Below, piece by piece: positions 18,971 to 28,698 of a stretch of 64,000 nucleotides of DNA. The position numbers were made by a program, and so were the translations under genes. Origin of the DNA: Nocardia farcinica (GTDB lineage: Bacteria > Actinomycetota > Actinomycetes > Mycobacteriales > Mycobacteriaceae); NCBI RefSeq assembly GCF_001182745.1, contig NZ_LN868938.1, positions 2,046,001 through 2,110,000 on the forward strand, written 5' to 3'. Under the pieces are notes generated by a model that saw nothing but the letters and a program-made list of their open reading frames with translations, was not told the DNA's origin and searched no databases. Numbering within the stretch: the stretch's first letter is position 1; the number at the start of each line of letters is the position of its first letter.

Positions 18971-19145
18971 TCGGAAGTCCGGGCGCTCCGGGTATTCGCC
19001 CGGGGCGCACCGGAACCGGCCCCGCGGCGAGCGAGCGAGCACGTCCGCCGGAACGGACGGTCAGGCGGACAGTCGCCGGGCGAACCGGACCACCGGGCCG
19101 GGACGGCCGCGAGCGCGCGGCCGTCCCGGTTTCACCGCGAGGCGG

Positions 19146-19434
19146 TCACGCGCAGGATCGCCGCACGACCGCCGCGGCGGCGACGAGATCGCGCAGCGAC
19201 GCCACCACTCCTCGGCGCCGCGGGTCTCGAGCCCGCAGTCCGGGTTCACCCACAGTCGTTCCGCCGAAACCACTTTGGTGCCCCCGCGCGGCCGCGCAAC
19301 AGCGATCCAGCTCGTCGTCGATACCGCGCACCCGCTCGGGCAGTGCGCCGAGCAGCACCGCGGTGTCGAGCACGTGGTCGTCGTAGGAGAAGGTGCCGAC
19401 CGGTCGCGCTGAAGGTCTCCAGTGGTCTGGACAT
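19146..19434 (-). pseudogene. metE: Decayed metE (cobalamin-independent methionine synthase) remnant
   Basis: Two ends of MetE lie fused. One frame encodes [19 protein letters not shown] and [13 protein letters not shown], matching the N-terminal domain of MetE (E. coli PVGDFAWYDHVLTTSLLLG). About 40 bases on, another frame encodes [17 protein letters not shown], matching the extreme C-terminus. The first frame then resumes with [15 protein letters not shown] and a stop, like the last residues of MetE. About 600 central residues are missing and at least two frame changes remain, so it cannot make an enzyme. Confidence 0.8.
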
Positions 19435-19695
19435 GAGGCGTACTCCCTCGGTCGCAGCGGTGGCCGCCACCCGTTCGAGCGCGCACGACGACACACCCGG
19501 CCGGTTCCGGGTGTGTGAACAGTCGGCGTGGCGCCCAGTCCGCGAGGCGACGGCCGCCGGGCACGGCGCCGACGGCGGGCTTCGACGTGCCGCGCCCGCC
19601 GAAGCGGCGCGGAACGAACCAGCTGCACCGGCCGGCGTAGGCACCGGCCGCGATGAGGCTTCCGGCAGGGTGGCCGGTCCGCCTACGATGACGCG

Positions 19696-20703
19696 ATGCG
19701 AAACCCGGCGGTCGATTCCGGTGGGGGGCGGTTGGCGAAGGCGGTGGGGCAGCTCCAGCGGCACATGCTGTTCGATGCCGCCCTGCTCGTCCATCAACCG
19801 GCGGGGGCACGGAGCCGGATCGTGTCGCGGCTCGGGTACAGCCAGGGCGCCGCGTGGGCGTTGCAGCATCTCTTTCCCCGCGACTACGAAGTCGGCTTCA
19901 CCGCCCGGCTCAACCCGGACGACCACCTGCCGCTGTCGATCAGCGACGTCCGGGTCGACATCCGCGAGCAGTTCACCCGCACGGTGCTGTTCCGCCGGTA
20001 TCTGCGGGCTGAGGGCTATGCCGACGGGATGTCGGTGGAGTTGTTCGACGACGGCGACTACGTCGGTGTCGCCCACTTCTCCGCGCGTCGCCCGGACGCC
20101 TTCGGCACGGCCCAGCGCGCGCTCGCCCAGGACCTGTCCGGGTTACTGGCGCTGGCCCTGCGCCACGGCGAGCACGCGGCCGAGTCACCCGCTGAGCGCG
20201 GCGCCGCGGGCCGCACCTACCTGCGGTGGGGCCCCGACCAGCGGATCGCCGACACAGCACGCGCGGTCCCCTTCCTCGACGACCCGGCGTTCGCGCGCGT
20301 CGTCGACGCCTTCCTCACCAGCGCCCTGACCGAACTCCGGCACCTGTGGCTGCATCAGGGCGCGTGGTATCGCGTCGTGCTCGCCCGCCGCGGCGACTTC
20401 GGCGACCTGGAGGTGTGCGTCCGCGCCGTCACCCCCGACGAGGTGTGGCGGTTGAGTGCGCAGGAACTGCGGGTGCTCAGCGGCCTGGTCGTCGGCCGCA
20501 CCGATGCCGAGATCGCCGCCGACCTGAGCTTGAGCCCGCGCACCGTGCACGCCCACATGGTCAGCATCCGCCGCAAGCTCGGCGTGACCCGGCGGACGGA
20601 GGCCGCCGCCCGCGCGACCGCGACGGCGACCTTCGTGCCCGGCCCGGCGACGGCCCCCGTGCCCGACCTGGCCCGCATCTACCGGGACACCGCGCTCAGC
20701 TGA
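19696..20703 (+). CDS. LuxR-family transcriptional regulator with GAF-like sensor
   Basis: The 335-residue protein has an N-terminal sensor region (residues about 10-165) that looks GAF-like, including MSVELFDDGDYVGVAHFS, and a C-terminal LuxR HTH (about 250-310): LSAQELRVLSGLVVGRTDAEIAADLSLSPR, TVHAHMVSIRRKLGV. No receiver domain is present. The gene faces the HDAC-like gene; their ends overlap by 8 bp. The effector and targets are unknown. Confidence 0.85.
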   Translation: MRNPAVDSGGGRLAKAVGQLQRHMLFDAALLVHQPAGARSRIVSRLGYSQGAAWALQHLFPRDYEVGFTARLNPDDHLPLSISDVRVDIREQFTRTVLFRRYLRAEGYADGMSVELFDDGDYVGVAHFSARRPDAFGTAQRALAQDLSGLLALALRHGEHAAESPAERGAAGRTYLRWGPDQRIADTARAVPFLDDPAFARVVDAFLTSALTELRHLWLHQGAWYRVVLARRGDFGDLEVCVRAVTPDEVWRLSAQELRVLSGLVVGRTDAEIAADLSLSPRTVHAHMVSIRRKLGVTRRTEAAARATATATFVPGPATAPVPDLARIYRDTALS

Positions 20704-21814
20704 TGTCGGCCACCAGCTCGGCGGCCGCGTCGACGGCCGCGCGCTCGTGCGGGAGCAGTTCGTCGCCGCCCATCGCCCCCAGGATCGGCTGGTAGGCGTC
20801 GGCGATGCCGGTCGAGACCCCGGCCAGTTCCTCGACCACCGCGAGCCCGCAGAACGGCACGTAGTACGGGCTGTAACCGCCCTCCTGCAGACAGGCCAGC
20901 CGGCCGCCCGCCACCTCGTCGGCCACGTCGAGCATCTTGCGGGTCAGCGATCGGAACCCGTCGCTGCGCAACATCATGCGCGCCAGCGGGTCCATCATCG
21001 AGGCGTCGAAACCGCTCGCGACGATGATCAATTCGGGCCGGTAGGCGCGCAGCGCGGGCAGGACGACGGTGTCGAAGGCGTAGTCGTAGGCGCCGCTGCC
21101 CCCGCCCGGCGGCAACGGAATGTTGAGCGTGTACCCGAAGCCCGCACCCGACCCGCGCTCGTCGCGGAACCCGGAGTCGGACGGGAAGCACCGATCCTGG
21201 TGCACCGAAATGTTCAGCACCCGCGCCGATTCCCGGAAGATGTCCTGGGCGCCGTTGCCGTGGTGCACATCCCAGTCCACGATCGCCACCCGCTGCATCC
21301 CCAGCACCTCGAGCGCGTACGCGGCCGCGATGGCACCGTTGTTGAACAGGCAGAAACCACGGCCGGTCGCCCGTTCGGCATGGTGCCCCGGCGGGTTGAT
21401 CAAGGCGTAGGCGTTGGTCACGGTGCCGTCGGCGACCGCGCGAACCGCCTCGATCGCCCCACCGGCCGCCAGCAGCGCGATGTGGTGGCCGCCGTTGCCG
21501 AACGGCGACACCCCGTCCCCGGCGTCACCACCCTTGGGCAGCGCGCTCTCGGCGAGAATTCGCTCGTAGTGCGCCTCGTCGTGCACCCGGAGCACGTCGT
21601 CCCTGGTGGCGGGCGCGGGCTCGAGCTGGTGCAGCGACTTGATCAACCCCGACGCGCAGATCAACTCGTGCAGCCGCCGCTTGGTGTCCGGGTGCGCGAC
21701 ATGGTGCGAGATCGGCTGGGTCAAGGCGTCCACGCTGGGCGGGAACACGCCGCCGCTGCCCGTGTCCGCCCACCCGTAGAGCGTGTTCCAGATGTATCCG
21801 GTGGTGGTTGCCAC
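20696..21814 (-). CDS. Histone-deacetylase-superfamily deacetylase (AcuC/acetylpolyamine amidohydrolase type)
   Basis: The 372-residue protein has the arginase/HDAC fold with clear zinc-site motifs: the tandem His in NPPGHHAERATGRGFC, then DWDVHHGNGAQD (Asp and His ligands) and ASGFDASMMDPLARM with the third Asp. Bacterial relatives remove acetyl groups from lysines, from acetyl-CoA synthetase or from polyamines. GTG 21814 follows GGAGAGGAA. It is near class II HDAC-like enzymes by length. The mycofactocin-type dehydrogenase lies 114 bp upstream on the same strand. Confidence 0.9.
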   Translation of the reverse strand: MATTTGYIWNTLYGWADTGSGGVFPPSVDALTQPISHHVAHPDTKRRLHELICASGLIKSLHQLEPAPATRDDVLRVHDEAHYERILAESALPKGGDAGDGVSPFGNGGHHIALLAAGGAIEAVRAVADGTVTNAYALINPPGHHAERATGRGFCLFNNGAIAAAYALEVLGMQRVAIVDWDVHHGNGAQDIFRESARVLNISVHQDRCFPSDSGFRDERGSGAGFGYTLNIPLPPGGGSGAYDYAFDTVVLPALRAYRPELIIVASGFDASMMDPLARMMLRSDGFRSLTRKMLDVADEVAGGRLACLQEGGYSPYYVPFCGLAVVEELAGVSTGIADAYQPILGAMGGDELLPHERAAVDAAAELVADIS

Positions 21815-21928
21815 AATCGTTCCTCTCCGTCCGAGTGTTCGGTGGAGTCAGGATCGAGGGGGGTGGGCAGGCTGTCATCGGTAGAAATACCGAACGACGA
21901 CGCCGGGAACGGGACCGGCGGGCAACTC

Positions 21929-23300
<1,372 letters not shown>

Positions 23301-24005
23301 GTGGAATTGCCCACGCTGGGCGGGTTCGTCCGGGCGCGACGGGAACGGCGCGGGATGAGCAGGCAGGAGTTGGCCACCGCGATCCACTCCAGCCTGGGAT
23401 ACATCGCCAAGATCGAGCAGGGCGGTGCCGCAGGCCCGAGTCCCGCGGTCCTGGAAGCGCTGTCGGAGGTCTACGGTCTCGACGCCGACGAACGACGGCA
23501 CCTGTATCGGCTGGCCGGGCAGACACCCGAGGACCCGCCCGCGACCGCGCCCGCCCATCGCGACACCCTGGACGCCTTCGCCCCGCATCCGGCCGCATAC
23601 CGCAGCGAAACCGGGGACGTGCTGGACGCCAACGCCGCCCACGACGCGACCTTCCCCGGCCTTCGCCGGCACGGCAACGTGCTGCGCTGGCTGTTCACCG
23701 ATCCGCGCGCCCGCCTGGTGCACGAGGAATGGGAGCGCGAAGCCCGCATCGCCGTGGGGATGCTGCGCCATCACGCCGCGTGCCCGCGCGATCCGGGGGC
23801 GGTGGCACGCCTGCTCGGCGATCTCGCCGAGCAGCCCGACTTCCACCGGTTGTGGTCGGCGGGCATCGTGTCGGTCGCCCGGCCCGACCCGCACCTCCGT
23901 TTGCGCAGGCCCGGCACCGGCGAGGTGTTCACCCTGCGGACCGAACTCTTCGCCGACACCGCCGACCCGGCGCGTCAGCTCTGGCTCGGCGTGCCGTCGA
24001 GCTGA
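23301..24005 (+). CDS. XRE-family regulator with MmyB-like ligand domain
   Basis: The 234-residue protein has an XRE HTH at residues 5-62 (FVRARRERRGMSRQELATAIHSSLGYIAKIEQG) and a C-terminal MmyB-like domain (about 85-230) with LWSAGIVSVARPDPHLRLRRPGTG and the closing LWLGVPSS. GTG 23301 is chosen since AGGGG lies about 8 bases before it; GTG 23292 is the alternative. MmyB-type regulators bind a fatty-acid-like ligand and often control a neighbouring oxidoreductase, so the divergent SDR is a likely target. The 3' end overlaps the convergent hydrolase by 31 bp. Confidence 0.85.
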   Translation: MELPTLGGFVRARRERRGMSRQELATAIHSSLGYIAKIEQGGAAGPSPAVLEALSEVYGLDADERRHLYRLAGQTPEDPPATAPAHRDTLDAFAPHPAAYRSETGDVLDANAAHDATFPGLRRHGNVLRWLFTDPRARLVHEEWEREARIAVGMLRHHAACPRDPGAVARLLGDLAEQPDFHRLWSAGIVSVARPDPHLRLRRPGTGEVFTLRTELFADTADPARQLWLGVPSS

Positions 24006-24790
24006 GCCAGCCACTCCCGCAACAGCGCGTTCACCTCCCGCGGGTGGGTGATGTTCACCGCGTGCGTGGCGCCGGGGACGGTGTGGAGTCGTGTCGGCCC
24101 GCCGAGACTCGCGGCGAGCGCTTCCATGTCCTCCGCGGCGAACGCCTGGTCGCTGATTCCGCGCAACAGTAGTGCGGGGCAGGTGATCTCGCCGATCAGC
24201 TCGGTGATGGACTCGCGGTTGATCAGGCAGTCGGCCGCCAGCCGGATGCGCCGGCGATCACCGGTCGACCACTTGTCCAGCCAGGGCCGGCGGTCCTCGT
24301 CGGTGCCGCCGATCATCACCGAGGCCATCGTCTTGGCGATCGGCGCGAGCGGGCCGCTGCCGGTCCAGGCGTCCATGACCTCGCGATAGCCGATCTTCTG
24401 TTTCGGCGTGTAGGCCTCGGCGGAGGTGCCGATGAGGATCAGCCCGTCCACCCGCGGCGGCGCGAGCAACGCCATTCGCAGGGCCGTGAACCCGCCCTGC
24501 GACATCCCGCCGGCCACCACCCGGTCCAACCCGAGCGCGTCGACGACCGCCCACGCGTCGCGAGCGAGGTCCCAGTAGCTGAACGGCTCACCGGAGTCCT
24601 CGGTGCCGCCGAAGCCGCGCGCGTCGATGGCGATCACCCGGTAGTCCGGCGCGAGCCCGGCCGCCTGCGCCGCGAACATCTCGTGGTCCAGGAAGAAGCC
24701 GTGCCCGAGCACCACGGCCCGGCCGCTTCCACCGGTATCGGTGAAATGAATCTTCACCCCGTTGTTTTCGATGTACGGCACATCCACCAC
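23975..24790 (-). CDS. Alpha/beta-fold hydrolase
   Basis: The 271-residue protein has the canonical hydrolase set: the oxyanion HGFF near residue 30, nucleophile elbow GGMSQGG with Ser97, an acid in RGISDQAF near residue 215 and the catalytic His in PGATHAVN. The cap-region pattern resembles esterases and dienelactone- or haloperoxidase-like hydrolases of aromatic or sterol catabolism. The substrate is unknown. A KstR-like box lies about 30 bp upstream of ATG 24790. Confidence 0.87.
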   Translation of the reverse strand: MVDVPYIENNGVKIHFTDTGGSGRAVVLGHGFFLDHEMFAAQAAGLAPDYRVIAIDARGFGGTEDSGEPFSYWDLARDAWAVVDALGLDRVVAGGMSQGGFTALRMALLAPPRVDGLILIGTSAEAYTPKQKIGYREVMDAWTGSGPLAPIAKTMASVMIGGTDEDRRPWLDKWSTGDRRRIRLAADCLINRESITELIGEITCPALLLRGISDQAFAAEDMEALAASLGGPTRLHTVPGATHAVNITHPREVNALLREWLAQLDGTPSQS

Positions 24791-24818
24791 CCCTCACTGG
24801 TCGCCCGAGCACTCTAGC

Positions 24819-24832
24819 AAGAACAGGTTCTA
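24819..24832 (-). promoter_or_regulatory. KstR-like operator upstream of the hydrolase
   Basis: On the minus strand this reads TAGAACCTGTTCTT, with an AGAAC-N2-GTTCT core. The published KstR motif is TnnAACnnGTTnnA; seven of the eight fixed positions match. It lies 29 bp before the hydrolase start, where a TetR-type repressor would block transcription. Other TetR proteins use similar AAC-nn-GTT sites. Confidence 0.5.
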
Positions 24833-24862
24833 GAAAAATGGCCGCACCGGGCACGCCCCCGG

Positions 24863-25156
24863 TCACCGCCGCACTCCGCCGAACCGCGACCACCGCGCGA
24901 ACGACACCCGGGGCGCGGCACATTCCACATCCGCCACCGCCAGCACCCGGTTCAACGACACGGCATCGATATGCGCCGAGGACGGCAACAACACCACATC
25001 CGCACCCGACGCCGCCACCTGCTCGGCCACACCGAGAACCGAACACGGATCACCCCACCGCACCGGATACCCCAACCGCCGCGCCAGGCGGCGGACCTGT
25101 CCCGAATCCCACTCGTAGGTCGGAGACAACGGATCTATCCAACCGAACGCGAACAC
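24863..25156 (-). CDS. 97-residue conserved-looking protein paired with an XRE regulator, possible degenerate resolvase fold
   Basis: GTG 25156 follows GGAGGG by 6 bases and opens a 97-codon frame (VFAFGWIDPLSPTYEWDSGQ at the start). The layout, a first strand, an S-containing loop, a QVRRLARRLG helix, a GADVVLLPS strand and a SLNRVLAVADVECAAP end, resembles the start of a serine-recombinase catalytic domain, but the DRLGR-type arginine motif is absent (AHIDA instead). It is divergent from the XRE regulator across 121 bp. Function not recognised; the fold suggestion is inference. Confidence 0.6.
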   Translation of the reverse strand: MFAFGWIDPLSPTYEWDSGQVRRLARRLGYPVRWGDPCSVLGVAEQVAASGADVVLLPSSAHIDAVSLNRVLAVADVECAAPRVSFARWSRFGGVRR

Positions 25157-25253
25157 GCGAATCCCTCCATCCCCTCGATGGCCGAAGCCGGCAGCCACGC
25201 CCCGCGCGGCTGCGAGCTGGAGGGAAACCTTGGCAGTGCGACCGCCGCATACC

Positions 25254-25268
25254 GTTCCGCTGTGGAAC
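25254..25268. promoter_or_regulatory. Inverted repeat just before the XRE/TPR-like regulator
   Basis: GTTCC-GCTGT-GGAAC is a perfect 5-5-5 dyad ending 9 bp before the ATG at 25278. Because GGAGG almost touches that ATG, the gene may be leaderless or nearly so, and the dyad would overlap its promoter. Confidence 0.4.
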
Positions 25269-25277
25269 AGTGGAGGA

Positions 25278-26498
25278 ATGAGCGACTTCCAGCCGGACGA
25301 CGGACGGTGGGTCGGCCGCCGAGTGCGCACCATCCGCGCGCGGCGCGGCATCTCGCAGCAGGTCCTCGCCGACCGAGCCGGACTGTCCCGTAGTGCGATC
25401 GCCAAGTACGAGAACGGTTTACGGCCGGTGGACTCGCGGCGGACGCTGTTGGCGCTGGCTTCAGCGCTTGGGGTCACCGTCGCAGACCTGGCGGGCCACG
25501 AACACGAGAAGCTCGACCCCGGCACCGCCGCATTCCACATGGTGGTCCCGGAGATCGAGGCCGTGCTGTGGTCGCGCGGCAACGTGACCGACCATCGCCC
25601 GCCGGTGGGTCCGGCGGAACTGGCCGCGCTGACGCGCAAGGCCACCGAGCTGCGCAACGACTGTGACTACTCCGCGCTCGGACCGATGCTCGTGCCGATG
25701 CTCACCGACGCCTACCGGCACGTGCGCGACGCGGAGAGCGAGCGGGCGTGGGACGTGCTCGCCGCCGTGACCTACGGCATCGCCTCCGCACTGCGGGCGC
25801 GCGGCTATCACGCCCTGGCCTGGACGGCGGCGCAGGAGTGCGAGCGCGCCGCGGCGCAGGTCGACGGGGTGGCGGCGGTGGCGACGGCGGCGTTCAGCAA
25901 GGGACAGATCATGCTGTCGCGCCCGGGCGCATTGCCCGCGGCGCTGGACACCACCATCGGCACCGCCGAGCAGATCGCCGGTGCCGTCCGCACCGTCGGT
26001 GAGGTGGAAACGTACGGGATGCTGCACCTGCACGGGTCCATGGTGGCGGCCACCCTGGGCGGGGATCCCGAACCCCACCTGGCCGAAGCCGCCGCGCAGG
26101 CCGACCGCCTCGCCGCCGCCCGGCCGAGCACCTCCCTGGCGCGCAACGACTCCTTCGGCCCCGCCAACGTGACGCTCTGGCGAATGTCGGCCGCCCTGGA
26201 GCGCCGCGAGCCCGGCCGCGTGCTCGCCCTGGCACCACGACTCTCCCCCGCCGACCTGCCGAATCAGGGCCGCCGCGCCCAGTACTTCGTCGAGATCGGG
26301 CGTGCCCACGCCATGCAGAAGCACTACCGCGACTCGCTCTACGCGCTGCTGCGGGCGGAACACCTTGCGCCGCAGCATGTCCGCACGATGGTCCACGTGC
26401 GCGAACTCGTCGGCCACATGATGCGCAAGGCGCGCCGCGACCTGACGACGGGCGAGCTGGGCCGACTCGCCCAGCGGGTCGGTGTGGTACCGGGTTGA
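25278..26498 (+). CDS. XRE-family regulator with TPR-like C-terminal domain
   Basis: The 406-residue protein has an XRE HTH at residues 15-68 (VRTIRARRGISQQVLADRAGLSRSAIAKYENG) and a long helical Ala-rich region (about 110-400) with TPR-like spacing (ALDTTIGTAEQIAGAV, YFVEIGRAHAMQKHYRDSLYALLRA). This arrangement is common among actinobacterial regulators of secondary metabolism or small gene pairs. It is divergent from the 97-residue protein, its probable partner or target. Ligand unknown. Confidence 0.85.
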   Translation: MSDFQPDDGRWVGRRVRTIRARRGISQQVLADRAGLSRSAIAKYENGLRPVDSRRTLLALASALGVTVADLAGHEHEKLDPGTAAFHMVVPEIEAVLWSRGNVTDHRPPVGPAELAALTRKATELRNDCDYSALGPMLVPMLTDAYRHVRDAESERAWDVLAAVTYGIASALRARGYHALAWTAAQECERAAAQVDGVAAVATAAFSKGQIMLSRPGALPAALDTTIGTAEQIAGAVRTVGEVETYGMLHLHGSMVAATLGGDPEPHLAEAAAQADRLAAARPSTSLARNDSFGPANVTLWRMSAALERREPGRVLALAPRLSPADLPNQGRRAQYFVEIGRAHAMQKHYRDSLYALLRAEHLAPQHVRTMVHVRELVGHMMRKARRDLTTGELGRLAQRVGVVPG

Positions 26499-26537
26499 CG
26501 ACCGCCCCCCAGGCGAGCTTCACCCGGAGATGAACGA

Positions 26538-27104
26538 CTACCCCTGACCCGCGCCCTTCCACCGGGGGTGGTCGAGGACGGCCTGCCATGCCTGCGCCCA
26601 CGGGAATTCCGCGAGGCGTTGCTCGCCGGTGCCGGGCTCGTGCCCGCCGTGGACGGCGTCGCCGATCAGGGTCACGCCCCATTCGGCGAGGTTGCGCAAC
26701 GCGGTTCGAATGGGCGGGAAGCTCATCTGGGCGCGGTTGGAGAACGGCACGGCCACGATCGGCAGGCCCTTTCCCACGCCTTCCACCAGGAGCCCGAGCG
26801 GCAGGGTGTCGGAGATGCCGACGGCGAACTTGGCCACCGAATTACAGGTCAGGGGTGCGGCGATCATGGCGTCGGCGGGTGGCAGCAGGTCGGGGGTGCC
26901 GGGGTCCTTGTACTCGGTGCGGACGACGTGGCCGGTCTGCTCGGCCAACGCGGCGGTGTCGAGGAAACGGCGGCCCTGCGGTGAGGCGACGACGCATACG
27001 TCCCAGCCGTCGCGCTGCGCCGAATCCACGAGCCGGCCGACGTCGCGGGCGGCGGGTGAACCGGTGACGAGCGCGTAGAGGACGGGTTCCCCCAGAGAGT
27101 TCAT
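26538..27104 (-). CDS. HFCD-family flavoprotein
   Basis: The 188-residue protein belongs to the flavoprotein/phosphopantothenoylcysteine decarboxylase-like family: YALVTGSPAARDVGRLV at the N-terminus, PPADAMIAAPLTCNSVAKFAVGISDTL for FMN binding and the His/Asn region typical of the fold. The family decarboxylates peptidyl or pantothenoyl cysteines, or acts on other thiol acids. As a stand-alone gene with no CoaB domain it is probably not the CoA enzyme. Substrate unknown. Confidence 0.82.
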   Translation of the reverse strand: MNSLGEPVLYALVTGSPAARDVGRLVDSAQRDGWDVCVVASPQGRRFLDTAALAEQTGHVVRTEYKDPGTPDLLPPADAMIAAPLTCNSVAKFAVGISDTLPLGLLVEGVGKGLPIVAVPFSNRAQMSFPPIRTALRNLAEWGVTLIGDAVHGGHEPGTGEQRLAEFPWAQAWQAVLDHPRWKGAGQG

Positions 27105-27141
27105 CCGGTCATGGTCGCAGGCGGACGGGGTGCGGCGCGAG

Positions 27142-27678
27142 TCAGCGATTCGTCTCGGCCGTGCGTGCGGCGAGGCGGGCCCATACGGCGTGGTCCGTGC
27201 GCGGTCCGCCCGGCGTCTCGGCTCCGTAGCGCTCGATCACCGCGTCCAGGTCGAGCGGAGCCGTCAGCGCCGTTCCCGGTTTCAGGGCTTCCTCGACGTG
27301 TTCGTCGGGGACCAGCCAGCACACCTCGAATTCGATGCCGTCGGGGTCGCGGCCGTAGAGGGCTTTGGTGGAGCCGTGGTCGCCGGTGCCGGTGAGGGCT
27401 CCGGCGGCTCGGAGTCGGTCCCGCATCGTCGCGAGTTCGGCGAGCGTGTCGACTTCCCAGGCCACGTGGTAGAGCCCGACCGCGCCCGGAGTGACCGGGG
27501 TGCGGTCGCGGGACTGGAACAGGCCGAGATCGTGGTCGTTGGCCGAGCCCGCGTGCCGCAGGAACGCGCCACCGGGGAAGCCGCCCGGCAGGCGCTGGAA
27601 GCCGAGCACGTCTTCGTAGAACGCGAGACTGCGCGGCAGGTCGGCGACGAACAGGACGACATGGTTGATTCCGCGCAT
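27142..27678 (-). CDS. VOC family protein, extradiol-dioxygenase-like
   Basis: The 178-residue protein starts MRGINHVVLFVADLPRSLAFYEDVLGF. A likely metal triad is H6, H71 (GLYHVAWEV) and a Glu in GIEFEVCW (116 or 118), the pattern of single-domain glyoxalase/extradiol dioxygenases. ATG 27678 is chosen because GAGGAGG lies about 9 bases upstream and the fold begins here. Co-directional with the flavoprotein 37 bp downstream. It may cleave a catechol or isomerise a thiol adduct; not resolved. Confidence 0.82.
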   Translation of the reverse strand: MRGINHVVLFVADLPRSLAFYEDVLGFQRLPGGFPGGAFLRHAGSANDHDLGLFQSRDRTPVTPGAVGLYHVAWEVDTLAELATMRDRLRAAGALTGTGDHGSTKALYGRDPDGIEFEVCWLVPDEHVEEALKPGTALTAPLDLDAVIERYGAETPGGPRTDHAVWARLAARTAETNR

Positions 27679-27833
27679 CCGCCTGCGGCCTCCTCGAACT
27701 CGGTGCGGTCGGGCGATACCGGCCCCCGTCCTGTTTACTACCGCACCAGTACGCGCGCCGGGCAGGGTGGTGCTCATTCAGCGGGAGCCGTCCGGTACCG
27801 GCGAGCCCGCGGTGGACTCGCCGGTCACGAACC

Positions 27834-28646
27834 TCAGTGCACCCCGGCCAGCGCCTGGATCGGGGTGGTGGCCACGGCCGTCGGGTAGAGGACGTGGACG
27901 AAACCGCGGTCACGGTCGTTGATGTCGAGCCCGCCCGGGACCGGTCGGCCGTCGCGCATGATCGAGCCCGGGAGCTGGTAGCACATGATCGACTGGGTGT
28001 CGGTGGGGGTGGTGATCAGGGCCACCTCCTCCAGCGGTGTCAGCACCTGGGCGCGGGTGGTGGCCTCCGACCAGCCGACGCGGTCGCGGAAGTAGCGGAT
28101 GGCCTTGGCCGGGTCGATGCGGTGCACGACGTCGCGGCGCAGGTGTTCGTGCGGGAAACCGAGAGTGTGGCCGGTTTCGTGGCGGACGACGCGGGTGTAT
28201 TCGCGTTCGTCGGTGTCGAGGCCGAACGAGTCGAGGTTCATGGTCGCCTCGTCGGCGGGAATCTGCAGCACGTCGGTGCCGAGATAGGACCAGTAGCCGT
28301 CGCCGGGGGTGCGGGCGATGCGGATCTCGGCGTCGGGGGCGGTGCTGCGGTGGAAACCGATGTTCGCCCCCGGTGACCAGGCGTTCATGTGGGCCAGGAT
28401 GCGGTCCTGGAGCGCGCGGTCGGTGGTGTCGAGGAAACGGACGCCGAGGTGGACGCCGCCGCTGCGCCAGTACTTGGTGGTCATGGCCGAGATGAACTCG
28501 CGGTTCACCGGGCGCTCGCCCACCAGTCCCGCGATGGGACGCACATAGGGCATGTTGGCGGGATTGATCTCGACGGCGAGCCGGGCGGACTCGATCTGCT
28601 TGTCGTCGGGCAGCCGCTTGGGGCTGCAGATCGCGAGGGTGTTCAT
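27834..28646 (-). CDS. Zinc metalloprotease with HExxHxxGFPHEH motif (astacin-like metzincin)
   Basis: The 270-residue protein carries H156-E157-H160 and H166 in RHETGHTLGFPHEH, the extended metzincin site, followed about 60 residues later by a SIMCYQLPG Met-turn. This places it near astacin-like M12A peptidases. No signal peptide is evident: the N-terminus is MNTLAICSPKRLPDD. It is the last gene of a three-protease set, 52 bp after the trypsin-like gene. Target unknown. Lack of an export signal suggests a cytoplasmic role or non-classical export. Confidence 0.87.
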   Translation of the reverse strand: MNTLAICSPKRLPDDKQIESARLAVEINPANMPYVRPIAGLVGERPVNREFISAMTTKYWRSGGVHLGVRFLDTTDRALQDRILAHMNAWSPGANIGFHRSTAPDAEIRIARTPGDGYWSYLGTDVLQIPADEATMNLDSFGLDTDEREYTRVVRHETGHTLGFPHEHLRRDVVHRIDPAKAIRYFRDRVGWSEATTRAQVLTPLEEVALITTPTDTQSIMCYQLPGSIMRDGRPVPGGLDINDRDRGFVHVLYPTAVATTPIQALAGVH

Positions 28647-28698
28647 GATGGTTCTCCGGGCTGGGCCGGGGCCGGGAGCACCCGGCCCCGGGGCGTCC

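Noticed and set aside
24863..25657. 264-codon extension of the small minus-strand protein
   Set aside because: Its upstream part is antisense to the XRE regulator; the ribosome site supports a GTG at 25156 and 97 codons.
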